A stretch of 64,000 nucleotides of DNA from Apricaphanius iberus (lineage: Eukaryota > Chordata > Actinopteri > Cyprinodontiformes > Aphaniidae), in the NCBI GenBank assembly GCA_028564705.1, contig JAPXFQ010001789.1, forward strand, positions 310,001 through 374,000. Direction: 5' to 3'. Every line of letters begins with the position of its first letter. Position 1 is the first letter of the stretch. This document shows positions 1 to 12,440 of the stretch, one piece after another. A program made the translations under genes and the position numbers. The notes under the pieces are model-generated. The model saw only the letters and a list, made by a program, of their open reading frames with translations. It did not search any database and was not told the origin of the DNA.

Positions 1-2812
1 CTCTTCAAGTGAGTAAACAAGTTCAAGGTGTTGCGATCTCCTGCCTTGAGGCTCTTCTTGCAAACTTTGAAAATGATGTTTGTTTGCTCTTTGTCGTCTG
101 GTGAAAAACCAAACCAGTTCCATTCAACGGATGAGGACTTTGACTTCGGAACGAAAACTTCATTTACGCGCTCAGACGCGGCAACGCCATGTTTGTTTAC
201 AGGTTGCGCACATGCAAAGGGGGAGGGAGGAGAGGGGCGGGGGGTGATTCGCTTAGAGCAGGGAGAGAGAGCCGAGGATTTTAATCGCACACAAAGGCAG
301 AAATACAGCAGCAGAACTGTGAATCGGGATAAAACGATCTCCCAAAAATGACAGATCGTCACACGTATAGATTGCTTCACGGTCTTAAATCGTCAAATTG
401 CACAACCCTATCGGTATTACGGTATTTAATGATATATTTTTTTTCATACAAGACTGTTCATATCCACATTATCTTATAAGAATGAATAATATAAAAATTT
501 GGTTTAAATAGCCAATTTTACTGTCATATGGACTGCATCATGCTATTTTTCCAGACGCAGATGAATGATATAAAAAGAATTAAAATGATTCTAGTAGACA
601 TGTTGATGTTCTAAGGCTCAAACTATACTTGTTTTTTAACTTCACATTGACGCAAGCAGCGGATTACATCTTCTACTGGCTTTGCATGTAGTACTCAAGA
701 ATGACACTAGGAGACTGAGTACACAAACCTTGCCCTGCAAGATGGATTTTCCTGAGATTTTGAGTTTTCATAACTCAGGACAATCCATCTTGGACTTCTC
801 CAATCAAAACCGTCCGACCTTCGATCAATATTTCGCCGACCAATCGTTTGACAGCATTGAGCTTTGGGGCAGGAGTTCAGTTACTTGTGACAGTAGTATC
901 GACTGCCCTGCTAAGAGAAAAGAACATGGCCGCTCTGGTTGACGCTTGCGTAGAAGCGGCAATTGAATCGGTTTTATAGGAACTGGATACAATTTCTTCA
1001 TTAAAAAATGAGTTAAAGAAAGAAAGCACTTTGTGAAAAGTGAAACAAACACGGCCACGCCAGTTGACGTTCGAGTAGAAGCCAGTGCGCTACCTTGCGT
1101 GTCCACCATTCAGCTCAAAGTTTTCTACCAGATGGCTCTCCCTCTTTCAGACGGTTTCTCCTGCACATTGATCTGGCTGATGCCAGGTTAACCCGTTACA
1201 TTTTCAAGGCAATTCAAGAGGGACTTTATCGAGTCTGCTCCTGCCTTAAGGGTAGGTAGATTTGAAGGTCATCCTCAAGGCAATGAAATGAAATGTCGTA
1301 GTTGTTTTGGAATTGGTTTATTCCAAATGAAGTCCTTTTGTTGTAAACTTTTTTAAGCTTGAAGATACTTTTTGGACCAAAAAAAATACTTAAAGTAAAG
1401 AAAGAAAAGAAGAAAATTAAACCTTTCTTCCAATGTATTGTTTTTTTGTTTTTTTTGTGTGTTAGATATATCGACAATGGTACTCTGTATCGGCAAATAC
1501 TCAAACCCAAGTATCGGTGACGTATTGTGTTGGGTAAAAAGAATCAGACGCAGGAGTCGGAGAGAAATTGCAATCAATTGAGCTCTGCAGAGGGAGATAG
1601 CATAAGTTTTTTGCAGTGGGAGACCAGGAGAATACTGTGGTTGACTGTGTCTGTCTGTTCTCCTCCTCTCAGCTTCTCGGCTAGTCTCCTGGTCACTTCT
1701 GGCCTCAAAGGGACATCCCCTCTGCAGTCTCTCTTTATTTAGTCATAGTTCATTAACATATTAAAAGAACAGGATGTCATGTAAAGGAGCATATGACTGA
1801 AACCAAATGACATTTAAAAAGTACATTGGAACAATTGTGATAAAGAAAGACACCCTAAGAAAATAATAATACAACATTATTATTTTACCTAACATATTGG
1901 TTTGAAAAAAGTGGTATTGTTGCATTCCAAAATATGACATGAACAAATTTGCTGTTTGTGTAAAAGTGTTTAAAGGATTTCATTTTTTACAGGAACTCAC
2001 TCCCAAATCTGATAAACTGTATAAATGGTATGTCTAATTGGGCTGTCAACAATTCTGAAGTCTCATTTATATATCTTTACATAAAATCGTAACTAAAACT
2101 AGTACGCACAAATGCACGCAATTTCCGCTTTATAAATAAGACATTGAAATGTGCTCAGCTGTTTTTGGCTCACATTCCATCATCTACTCACTCACTTTTC
2201 GCCATAAACGGTCAATGCAAAGTGTCTAGTGAATATTCTGCATCAACTTAAGCCGGCTAATACGGTGTTTAGTAGGTAACCATGGCAAATGAGAGGTGGG
2301 GAATGCAATTCCACAGGAGGAACAGAAAACCGTTTTATTTTAATCAATTAATCAATGTTTATCTAGAGACCTTTACTTGGTCAAAGGCAACCGAAGTGCT
2401 TTACATCAAAAGACAAAAATACAGCTGCAAAAAAAAAATGTGTGAAAAGACAAGAGTAAAAAATTAAACTGAACCCTTAACCTTACCTTAATTATCACCA
2501 ATGTCATAAATAACAAATAATAATAATAAAGCATATTGAAGCAAATAAAACTAAATTACAGCAGAACATAATCCAATTTGAAAACTTCTAGATATTTAAA
2601 GCCTTGCAGAAAAGGTGTGCTTCAAGTCGACTTTTAAGAAGTGTAATGAGTATCAAATATTAATTTTGGGTCACAAATAAACTGACAAGTTGCAAGTGAC
2701 AGCATTGATGCAGCAGTGTACTTGACACATAAAAAAAGAGGAGGGGAAGGGAGGCACAGTCCAGTGGTTTGGTAGATCAAACAACTTGTCCATTTCGGCA
2801 CATAGGTCTAAT
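1..2812. other. AT-rich stretch with no recognised gene
   Basis: No exon chain, RNA gene or terminal-repeat element was recognised here. One open frame at 682-942 (+, 86 codons) is moderately GC-rich and unspliced, but it has no domain I recognise and could be chance or a decayed transposon reading frame. Around 2345-2420 a short stretch ending in 'gtgctttacatc' vaguely resembles the 3' tails of fish L2-type LINEs. Confidence 0.4.
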
Positions 2813-3552
2813 GCTGCATTCACACGTCACAGTTGGTCTGCGTCAGCCAACGCATTCAACGGATGAAGTTTGACATTTGTACTTTTTGGCTTCCATAGCC
2901 TGCTTCTGTTGCCGTACGTTCTGAACTATGGTGGATTGTAACTAGAGAGTAGCTTGGCTTTATTTGCTAGATAAAGCTAGACAACGTTGACATCGGGTGC
3001 ATCAGCGCCCATTATTCAGATGCTTTTGGAGTTTGGGTAGTTTAAACATTTGCTCCAGGAGCTGCGTATGAATGAGGTTCGCTTTCAGTGCTACTTCCAT
3101 CTGTCCCGCGCCTAATTTTACAACCTCCTCGGCCGCATCAGAGCTTAAATCTCCCACCAGGGCACCAACTACAGGTTTTCTGTTCCTCTTTATTAGTCCA
3201 TCTGACTTCGGTAAGTGTTATTTCTGATTTTTTAAATCTGCGTTTGTTGAAAATGTTTTCACTGGACCCGCGTTTCATTCAAGATACGTGTATAGTGTCA
3301 TAACTACAGTGAGAAGCTCTGATTGGTTGCTGCACTGCGTTAACTGCGTTGGGTCCGTCAAAAGTTAAACTAGCTGAACTTCTGTGTTGCTGCGTTACTG
3401 CGTTGCCGTATGTAACGCAAGTGAAGTTGACGGCGCCAACGTACACAACGCACTGCAGATACTTTGACGGACCTCTGATGTACTCTACCATAGACTTTAC
3501 ATGTAATCTTGCCGCAACTGACGCTGGCGCATGGGGTTGGTCTGAATGCAAC
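2813..3552 (+). mobile_element. Terminal-inverted-repeat DNA element, copy A
   Basis: This 740-bp block begins GCTGCATTCACAC and ends with the near-complement GTCTGAATGCAAC. A second copy lies inverted at 54190-54964. The two share the terminal GCTGCATTCA, an internal 'aacggatgaagtttgac' block, the 'gtactttttggcttccatagcc' region and a central stretch around 3165-3300. Two dispersed copies with matching inverted ends indicate a non-autonomous DNA transposon. No transposase is visible and no clean target duplication could be fixed, so the superfamily is left open. Confidence 0.65.
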
Positions 3553-4884
3553 ATAAGTCTCCTCCCTTACCTGTCGGTCCGTGGGTCCCCTGGCCGAAAA
3601 AATAATGAATGGAAGTCAATGGAGCAATAAAAGTTATTTTCTGGTCCGCTTTGTCTTACGTCCTGAAACACACATATGTTGCATTTCGGTTTAAATGAGA
3701 AAGATTGTAGGATTTATGTTTGAAATTTTAAGATAAGATAAATAATTACAACAGTAGGCCTGTAACTAACAATTATTTTTGTAATCGATTAATCTGTCGA
3801 TTATTTTAGGATTAATCGCTTTTCTCAAAAAATTATATTTGGCTATAACTTTGCCCTATATACATTATAATTAACAAATTTTCATTAAGAACAAGGAAAA
3901 CACAAAAGAATTGTGCAGTTCACTGCAACCTATTTTCTTAGACCTGAACACAGTTAACAGTGTAAAATGAACTTAACAGTGCAAAATACTTGTCCAGAAT
4001 AATTTTTAGGACATACAACAACAAAATATAAATGTACAGCATATTAACAAAAATATCTCAGCCCATGAAATGGAAATGACATTTTCATGAAGGAGGCTGA
4101 CTTAGTTGAGCAGTATTTTGGGGCAACATTGGGGCTCTCAGAATTACTTAACCTACCTTCACTTAACACATTGGGCTATTGGAGTAAATGTGGCTTATTA
4201 AAATTGGATCTTTTGCTTTCAGTTAAATTAACTCAAACATTTCAAAGATCAGATTTGTGAGCGACAGCAGGCTGAGTTGTGCATAAATCTTCTTCTGGGG
4301 GGGGGGGGGTGACAAAGACAACTGCTGTGTTCACACTGATGATTGTGTCTTTTATTGGCATATATGGTTAAAAACAAATACTATTAGCTTTCCAATCATA
4401 TTAAACATATGAATTCATAGAAATTATAAATCAGAATATCATATCGGGCCGTCGGAACATTAAGGGGTTAAGGTAAAACGTGACTATATAGCAACTAATC
4501 GATGATTTAACCAGGCAAGGCAAGGCAATTTTATTTATATAGCACACTTTCAACACAAGGCAATTCAAGGTGCTTTACATGATTCAGTGATAATAATACC
4601 AAATACATGATTACAGAAGCATGATTAGAGAAAAACAGAAACATATAGGTTTAACAGATAGACACAATCAATCAATAAGAAAAGATGATGTAAGGAATAA
4701 ATTTATGCAATATAGATTAAAAAAAGATAAAACATAATTTTATGCAATATAGATTAAAAACAGATAAAACACAATTCTATGCAATATATATTAAAAACAG
4801 ATAAAACACAATAGGTTAACAGGAAATAAAAAATAAGGATAAAACTTAAACCACGAGAGCTAAATAGTGATCAGAAAGCGCAAT

Positions 4885-5103
4885 TTAGGGCTCAAAGGCA
4901 GCTCTGAATAGTAGAGTTTTAATCTTTGATTTAAAAGAGCCTAAGGATTCAGCATTTTTGCAATCTTCTGTAAGTTTGTTGCAGATTTGCGGAGCATAGA
5001 AGTTGAAAGCTGCCTCTCCTTGTTTAGTTCTAATTCTAGGAATGTTAAGTAAGCTCAAGTTGGAGGACCTGAGTGGTCTGCTGGGTTGGTATAGTGAGAG
5101 CAT
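4885..5103 (-). pseudogene. L2 LINE C-terminal ORF2 relic
   Basis: This 72-codon frame ends with SLGSFKSKIKTLLFRAAFEP, the carboxy terminus shared with the fragment at 31992-32243 (also SLGSFKSKIKTLLFRAAFE). Upstream, at about 5104-5215, the same frame reads HINPVLKSFHWL and SLNGVAPKYVKDML. It is the end of the polyprotein just before the 3' untranslated tail of the LINE. Confidence 0.8.
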
Positions 5104-5633
5104 ATCTTTAACATACTTTGGTGCTACACCGTTCAGTGATTTATAAACTAGTAGGAGTATTTTAAAGTCTATTCTCTGAGCTACAGTGAGCCAGTGGAAG
5201 GACTTAAGAACTGGGTTGATGTGTTTTACCTTCCTAGTTCTAGTGAGAACACTGAGTCCATTATTACACCTAGATTACGGGCCGGATGAGTCGTTTTTAG
5301 TTGTATTAGCTGAAGCTGTGTGCTGACTCTTGATTGTTCCTCCTTAGGTCCAAGAATAATAACTTCTGTTTTGTTTCTGTTTAACTGGAGAAAGTTATGG
5401 GACATCCAGTCGTTGATTTATTCAATGCATTCATTTAGGGTCTGGATAGAATCAAAGTCACCTGGTGACAATGTAATGTATAGCTGAGTGTCGTCTGCAT
5501 AGTTATGGTAACTTATCTGATTGGCTGCTATAATCTTGGTTAGTGGGAGCATCTAAATATTGAACAGGAGGGGTCCCAGGATGGAGCCCTGGGGGACGCC
5601 ACATGGGATTTCTGTTTTTTCTGATGAGAAATT

Positions 5634-5996
5634 TCAAAGGGACACAAAGAACTGCCTATTTTTGAGGTAAGACTCAAACCATTGAAGTGCTGTACCAGTC
5701 AGTCCGATCCAACTCTCCAATTGTTCAAGGAATATTTTCTGATCAACAGTGTCAAACGCTGCACTGAGGTCCAACAGAACCAGAACTGTGGTTCTGATGC
5801 TGTCTGTATTTATGCGGATGTCATTGAAAACTTTGACGAGGGCAGTCTCAGTGCTGTGATGGGCACGGAAACCAGACTGAAAATTATCTAAGGCGTCGTT
5901 CATTGTCAGGAATGTAGTTAGCTGTTGAGATACAACTTTTTCAATATTCTTACTGATGAATGGGTGATTAGAGATTGTCCTATAATTCTGCATCAA
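5634..5996 (-). pseudogene. L2 LINE reverse transcriptase relic (N-terminal part)
   Basis: The frame shows FQSGFRAHHSTETALVKV and LLDLSAAFDTVDQK, the hallmark blocks of jockey/L2-type reverse transcriptases (finger region and motif A with its catalytic aspartate). After a stop near 5633 the reading continues as [15 protein letters not shown] (about 5560-5620) and then [10 protein letters not shown] (YADD at 5490-5501). Both metal-binding motifs are therefore present, but not in one frame. Confidence 0.85.
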
Positions 5997-6185
5997 TGTA
6001 TTATCTAGGTTGTTTTTCTTTAATAGGGGTTAGATAACTGCTGTTTTGAGGGCCTGGGGGAGGGGAAAGACATCTGACTGGAGGGATGCGTTAACTATTT
6101 GCATCAGATCGGACCTAATGACAGGGAGAACTTTCTTTAAAAAAGGTTTGGGTAAGATATCTAGGCAGCAAGAGGAGGAGTTTAG

Positions 6186-6866
6186 CTATTTAATAATTTC
6201 ATCAAGATGTGATTGATTTAGATTTTCGACATCAGACATTTTATCTGCATTATTTTTACGTGGGGGTGAAAATAGTGGTGGGTTGGGTGCTGCTTTACAG
6301 ATTGATCTTCTAATTTCTAGAATCTTTTCAGTGAAGAAGTTGGCAAATTCACTACAGACCCTAGTGAAGTTTAGCCCAGGAGCTGCTGTCACTGGAGGAT
6401 TGGTTAGTCTTTCAACTGTTGCGAATAGAGTCCGAGTGTTATTAATTTTACTGTTAATGATTTCAGAGAAGAATGTTTCTCTTGCAGTTTTCAAAGTTAA
6501 GTTATATTTGTTCAGCTTGTTTTTGTAGATCTCATAGTGAACCTGGAGTTGAGTTTTCCTCCATTTTCTCTCGGCATGGCGGGTCTCCCTTTTTTCACTA
6601 CGTACCAGAGGATTGTTTGTCCTTGGAGACTTGTTTCTACCTGGGACTAACTTAACTGGAGTTGGAGCAATGGTATCGATGATGTCTGAGACTTTAGAGA
6701 AAAAGTTATCTACCAGCTTGTTAACAGAGTGTTTGTTGGGGGGTGGGGGTTGTTGGGTGGGTGAGGTATAGCAGTAAATTTGTTTAAAGATTTCAGCTGA
6801 GCTGTCAACAAGGGAGTGTTTTTTCACTATGGTCTTATTTTGATTAGATAGTTTAGTCGGGATCAT
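6186..6866 (-). pseudogene. L2 LINE ORF2 relic: linker between endonuclease and reverse transcriptase
   Basis: This is an open stretch of 226 codons on the minus strand. It carries the basic block KRETRHAERKWRKTQL and the segment LFATVERLTNPP, typical of the region between the AP-endonuclease and reverse transcriptase domains in fish L2-like elements. Upstream, at about 6880-7015, further endonuclease codons can be read in the same element. It is interrupted downstream by a stop near 6185 and continues after small lesions into the reverse transcriptase relic. It is a fragment of a retrotransposon, not a host gene. Confidence 0.8.
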
Positions 6867-7635
6867 GCTTTCAAAGAAGATGCAGAAGTGGTCAGATAAT
6901 GCAACATCAACTACAGAGATGTTACAGATTTTCAGTCCTTTGCTACTGATTAAGTCTAAAGTGTGACCTTGATTGTGCGTTGGCTGATTGACATGTTGGG
7001 TTAGACCAAAGTTATTAGTTGTTAATCATTTTAAAAATTGATTATAATCGATTGAATCGATTAGTTGTTTTAGCTCTATACAACAGTATTTAAGAGTATG
7101 AACAGAAGTTTAGAGAACATGTTTTCAGTGCGAGTATTATAAAGGGGTCCTTGGAAATACTTAACCTAAACCCTTGCCCCCAGATTTTAAATAGTGTCAA
7201 AAGCAAATGAAGTCGATTAGCAGTGCTCAACAACTGATGGTGTCATCCACGAGATATTACTGTAGAATACCGTCTCTCATGCCTGGAGAGCCATTGGCAG
7301 GTTAGCAACAGTCTAAGCCTATTTAGCATTGTTTCATGACTGACAGGTATAGGAGATTCTTTCTGCTCACAGCATCACTATCCACCATGGCTCTTTAAAG
7401 ATAATTGAATGATATAACATTTAATTTACCTTTGGGTTGAATAAAGTATTTTTGAATTGAATGATTATAAGAAATATGACGATACTTCCTTTATTTGAAT
7501 GAATTAAAAAAATAATGTTTAATATTTATTTAATATTATTCTGTCAATACATTTAACACATTAATCATAATACTGTAATATAATATAATATATATATATA
7601 TATATAATAATTTATACTGTAATGTCTTTAATATA

Positions 7636-7800
7636 TAGCAAGGCGACTGAATTTGTACCTCACACTTTCAACAACATGGCAATTCAAGGTGCTTTACATG
7701 ATTTGGGAAGAAGGACAATAAAATATATTACAGAAGTAACACAGATGACACATTAAAACATATGACAGTCCAGCTATTATTACTTGCCTACTCAAAGGCG
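7636..7800 (-). mobile_element. L2-type LINE 3' tail fragment
   Basis: The block 'cacactttcaacaacatggc', 'aattcaaggtgctttacatg', then 'acaataaaatatatta' and 'ttaaaacatatgac' matches the tail at 38868-39010 and, more distantly, the other L2 tails in this window. Only the 3' end is present, as expected for a heavily 5'-truncated insertion. Confidence 0.7.
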
Positions 7801-8180
7801 GATTGATTTTTTAGCTTTGGTTTGTAGTTTTGTCAGCAACTTTGCAGGCTGCATTGATGCACTTTAGCTCAGTGATGTTGTCATACACCTTTAAGCTTAG
7901 GAGCAGTAACACCTCCTGGTGGATTGAAGGAGGGTTGACTTGACTGGTCTGGTTGTCAGCGTAGATGATTTACCACCCGACTCACCGATGCTGTGAGTAA
8001 ATATGTTTTTATGGCTGCTTTAACGCTGGTTAAACTCTGAGTGCTTGCCTCTTTAAACAACTACTTCTATAAATACCTGATGTGTGAAATCAAGAGTGAT
8101 TCAGTCTGAGGATCAACACACAAGCTCGGCTAAATATAGATTATTAAAGCACACAACGGGGCTGGAAGTTTGTTTTTGTT

Positions 8181-8363
8181 CTATTCCAGGTAGCAAACGT
8201 GGGAAATCCCCCTGATGATGAAATCCCTCAGGTAGAGCCCTGTGAAGCCCCACCCCTCTTCCCGCTCCTCCGACAGGTGGATCACAGGGAAGTATGCATA
8301 CTTCCGCCTCTTTGTGGTGCAGATTATCAGAGTGAAGTGATGACACAATGGTGAAAGTGTCCA
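8181..8363 (-). other. Unidentified exon-like reading frame
   Basis: The minus strand is open for 60 codons to a TAG at 8181-8183. The composition is protein-like, with segments KRRKYAYFPVIHLSEE and WGFTGLYLRDFIIRGISH. An overlapping minus frame higher up (to about 8373) contains a hydrophobic LLILITMLLMDTFTIV stretch, so a frameshift could join a membrane segment to this frame. The block is GC-richer than its surroundings. No initiator or splice signal is convincing and I do not recognise the family. It may be a pseudogene piece, a terminal exon or part of a decayed transposon. Confidence 0.3.
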
Positions 8364-10429
8364 TCAACAGCATGGTAATGAGGATGAGTAAACACTGCAG
8401 TTTAAGTATTAACTCATTGACATGTAAGAATAGAAAATGTCAAACTAGATTTTAGTGAACAGTCACAAAACAGCCTGTAAAGTTATCAAAAATCTGTAAA
8501 AGAGTAATGAATCCCAACAAGAAGCCTTAAAAATACATAAATACTACTAAAAAACTGCTAGAAGGTCCTGGGGTCTTCCTGCATCCTTTTGTTCTCACCA
8601 GGTACTTCTCTAATTGGTCCTTAGGTCTAGGGGTGATGTCAGACCCTAGCAGAAAAACCTATCAACCTTTTAGATCTAAAGCTGCAACAAGATGCACCCG
8701 CTTTAATCTTAGATACAGTTTGTTCTCTTTGTCCCACAAACACACATGTAAAACATTTTCTCATTGTCATGGAGCTGAAACTGAGCCTACACCATTGAAA
8801 CTAGGTAAGTAGGTCTCGTCTGCATGTGGTCTCAGCAGAACTTTTGCACCAGTTTAAATGTCATTGTGAACCACAAAAACTCCTCCATAGTGTTTTTTAT
8901 GCCATCCATGACAACACATTTTTACCTACCCAGTTAATACCATTTTAAATATAATATGAAGTAGATCATTCACTTTTAGCTCTTTATGTCCAGGTTTCCC
9001 TTTGAGTTTTTGAACAGTGTTTATGTTAGTAACCTCAGTCATCAGTTTTTCAGTATTTTATTAGATTTTTATCAACACTTGTCATCCGAGTTTTTGTTAC
9101 TTTTTTAAAGTTTTCCAGAGCTCCTTTTTACTCCTTAAACAGCTTTTCTGAGACAACTTTGAGTGTTTAAAGGAGCCGTTTGACAAGATTGCTGCCATCT
9201 AGAGGTCAAGTTGGAGGCAGCATCTATTTTAAATGCAGCCCAAAAGGCTTAAAATCTTACGATATTTAAAGATTTATTGTGATAATGATTAAAAAGATTA
9301 AATTATTTAAGAATCCATCACAAACTTTCAAATAGTCTGCTATTTATTGATACAGTTTTCTAAAAACAAAAGTAACTGGTATGGATCCCGGTTAGGACTC
9401 GCCACATGAATAAAAGTCCTCTGTTCAGTTCAGCTGCAATGCGCCACAATAATAAAAGGCTTCTTGTGATTTAGAACTCCTGATGGCGTTCATGTAAAAC
9501 GTTAGTGTTTTAGACTGAAATATGGGCATTATTTAAAACATTTCTAAACAGTAACACCAACTGTTTCCAAGTAACTATATTGTCTTCTACTCTGGGTGAA
9601 TCTGCTTATACTACTTTATTTCTTTTATATATATATATTCAAATCTCCATTCAGTTCTATACTTCCGAAATTTTTCGAATTAATAAAAAAAAACAAGGTG
9701 ATAAATGCTAAATGACTATTTGTGCGAACAGTAAGACTAATATCACTATTCTAGGTTTACTCCTTTGTCTTCCGTGAATGTTTATGTGAATCCAACCTCT
9801 GTAACATATTGATTTAGATATTGTCTTTAGAACAGTACTTCCAAAAATGTTCTATTCATTGTTGTTACTTAGTCTTCTATGGGTTTTTTCCTATTTGTTT
9901 ATTCCTTCTTTTTTTTTTTTTTTGGACTGGCCAGCAATTTGGTCTCCCTGGGATGTGTCAAGTGCTCTATGAATAACAGGTGGTATTATTATTATTAAAC
10001 TCTTAAGTTGCTAGTTCATTAGATAATGTCTAGTTTGGGTTTTAAACAGTCACATATTTTAACATTGTAAGACAACGTCTGCTCATTAAGATCGGGGAAA
10101 AACTCACTACTCTCATTTTATGCCTAAAACTTTGTCAAAAAAAGTAGCATAAAACGTTTGGTTTATCAGTTATTTCCATTTCGGGAAAGAAAAATAAAAG
10201 TGACTTGGTCTTTCCTGCCTTTTTCTACCCTGACTTGAGTTCCCAAACATGTTTTTTGTTTTGTGTTGCCTTTATGTCCTGTTGACTAACATAAAAAAGA
10301 TGAAGAATCATCCACAAATGTATTTAAATTATATAATCAGTTTTTCTTTTGTCTCAAATTTGAGAAAGCAACATTGATTCCTACAGCTTTAGGTGGCTGT
10401 CTATTTCCAGCGATCATTGATTTAGAGGT

Positions 10430-10477
10430 GGGTTCCACCCTGGACTGGTCACCAGTCCATCACAGGGCATATATTAA
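10430..10477 (-). mobile_element. RTE/Rex3-like LINE tail fragment
   Basis: The words 'ccaccctggactggtc' and 'ccagtccatcacaggg' match the same portion of the element at 25480-25600 (accctggacaggtcgccagtccatcacagg). This block belongs to the 3' ends of fish RTE/Rex3-type elements and of SINEs that share that tail. Only about 50 bp remain. Confidence 0.5.
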
Positions 10478-12440
10478 TTATTATATAATACTGATTTAAT
10501 TCATGCTCTGCATGAGAAATGGCCCAAACAGCTCAACAGTTGGTATTCAAACCTTTTGCATCATACAATCGTTAAACTGATTTTTCACTAAGCCCACATT
10601 TCTCGATTAAAAATGCATTTTACTGGTCTGATGTAATACTCTAGTCTTAAATGTCTTGTTTTCATTGGCTGTAAGCAGAAAATCCTCATATCCTCAATCC
10701 TCATTAACAGAAAAACATCAATCTGTCTGTAATTAATCTGTAAATTCTTTCTGTTAATCATGGAGTTACTGAAATAAATTAACTTTTCTATTCTGATTTA
10801 TTGACTATGACTGAACATGTGATTTGTTAGTATTTTTATATATATTAGCAAAATAAACTATTTTTATTATTGGCCACTGTGTGTAAAGTTTTTAAGGAAA
10901 GAAATTATATAATACATTTTGGGAATGTTATCGTTTTTATCTGGGTATTTTCGTGCATGCATAAAACTTGAGGGCAAAAACCTTCTACACCTCTATGCCA
11001 TGTGGTCACGGTTGAACATTGGTAAACTAACAAAATAAAACCTAAACCATCTTTGTGCAGATGATTGAAAAGACACATAGCAAAGCTAACTGTATGTAGC
11101 TCAAAGCTTCCAGAGACATCTCAAATAGCTAACAAGCTACGGGATGAAATTCCTCAATCCTCCTCCTATGACCGCCACAAGTTCAGTATGGTATATGAAA
11201 GCTCCCAGCGCTCGACTCATACACATTTTATACTGCTCAATCATCAATATGGTAGTTTGATGAGTCACAACAACCGAGTTAGCATTTAGCTCCTTTAACA
11301 CCAGACAGGCCACTATTTATAACGTAAATAGATTACTGACATGTCATAGACATATTCACAACCAAAAGTCAACAACACATTACGGAGGTATGACGCAAAT
11401 TCACAGTGAATCAACAGCTTACACTGTGCAGGCTGTGTTAGCACTCTGTATAGAGAACAGTTAGCTAATGACATCACCGTCAGGCTAAGCGCAGCACCAT
11501 AGCTTTTACTATAAACACACACCCATAAAGAAATAAAATAATAAACACACAGCCAACATGTAATCGGGCATTTGTACAACCAGTAGCATGTAAGAAAGCA
11601 GAGATAGCTAAGAGCTAGCCCACAGAGCTAGCTTCCGGACCGTTTCAAGCAGCTGACAATCTATGTGATGATAGTCCTCAGATATGACCACTGCCAGTTC
11701 AGTATAGATATATCTACAATATACATAATGCCTCGACTTTACACAGCAAGAGCAAAAAAGGCACACGTGCATATTAACATCAACATGCCTCCAAGGGGGA
11801 AAAGAAATTCTGTCATCAGATTGGATCCCAGGATCATCCACTACTTGATCATAGCCCGGGGCGTCTTTTGTCAGCTTGAAACCTACTAAATATTATTAGT
11901 GTCCTTTATTCTTCTTGAAACCTACTAAATATTAATCTCCTTTATTGTTCCGTTTCTGCAGCCTAAAGCGCTGCACATGTTAACCATGCTGATAGATTTT
12001 TCCTTTACCGCCATGTAACGCTGTTCGGTTGACATCTGTCAGTTAACAGTAGGCAGTGGGGGAAATACGTATTTCTGCCCTACATCTAGAAGCTGGGGGG
12101 ATGGGGGCTTGGGTGCTTGACGTCACATTTCAATGTGTCCATTGACAAGGATTTTTACGAATTTCAGGAAAGAACAGCCCTCTCCACTTTTAGAAGAAAA
12201 AAAAGCGAAGTCAATCACAACAACAAATTTTCCAGTGAAAGTTACCATATAGACGTAGATAACTTATTCTTACAGTAATCTGAAATGCATTTCTCCAAAT
12301 AGCATCCCAAAATTACTGAGGTGAAGTTAGTTGAATATTCGACACACATTCGTTTCATTACAGCAGAGATTCCCTCCAACGTCTCATCGAGAGCTGCGCT
12401 CATGGAGCGGATACACTGCAGCCGAAGGCTCGCTCCTGAA

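Larger units (their letters stand above)
4514..7017 (-). mobile_element. 5'-truncated L2-type LINE inserted in the hAT element
   Basis: Read on the minus strand, this element runs from the end of the endonuclease domain (near 6880-7015, including a SDHFCIFF block) through the linker, reverse transcriptase with YADD at 5490-5501, the carboxy-terminal region and a 3' tail. The tail matches the one at 32503-32578 (gtaaagcaccttgaattgcc, gtgctatata). Stops and frameshifts break the frame, so it is dead. It sits between the two halves of the hAT element, so it is younger than that element. Confidence 0.85.
3755..7078 (+). mobile_element. hAT-type non-autonomous transposon, split by an L2 LINE
   Basis: The left end TAGGCCTGTAACTAAC starts at 3755 and the right end ...TTAGTTGTTTTAGCTCTA stops at 7078. 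Both are flanked by the identical octamer tacaacag (3747-3754 and 7079-7086), the 8-bp target duplication typical of hAT transposases. Subterminal 'aatcgattaatc'-type repeats occur near both ends. The hAT sequence proper is 3755-4513 plus about 7018-7078; the middle is a later LINE insertion. No transposase frame is present, so it must have been mobilised in trans. Confidence 0.8.
7801..12432. other. AT-rich intergenic stretch
   Basis: Apart from the exon-like frame at 8181-8363 and a Rex3-like fragment near 10430, I see no gene. There are (TA)-rich runs just before it (7575-7608). A short direct repeat of 'cttgaaacctactaaatatta' occurs at about 11875 and 11917. GC-richer patches at 11600-11880 and 12000-12430 contain only short open frames with no recognisable domain. 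Confidence 0.4.
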
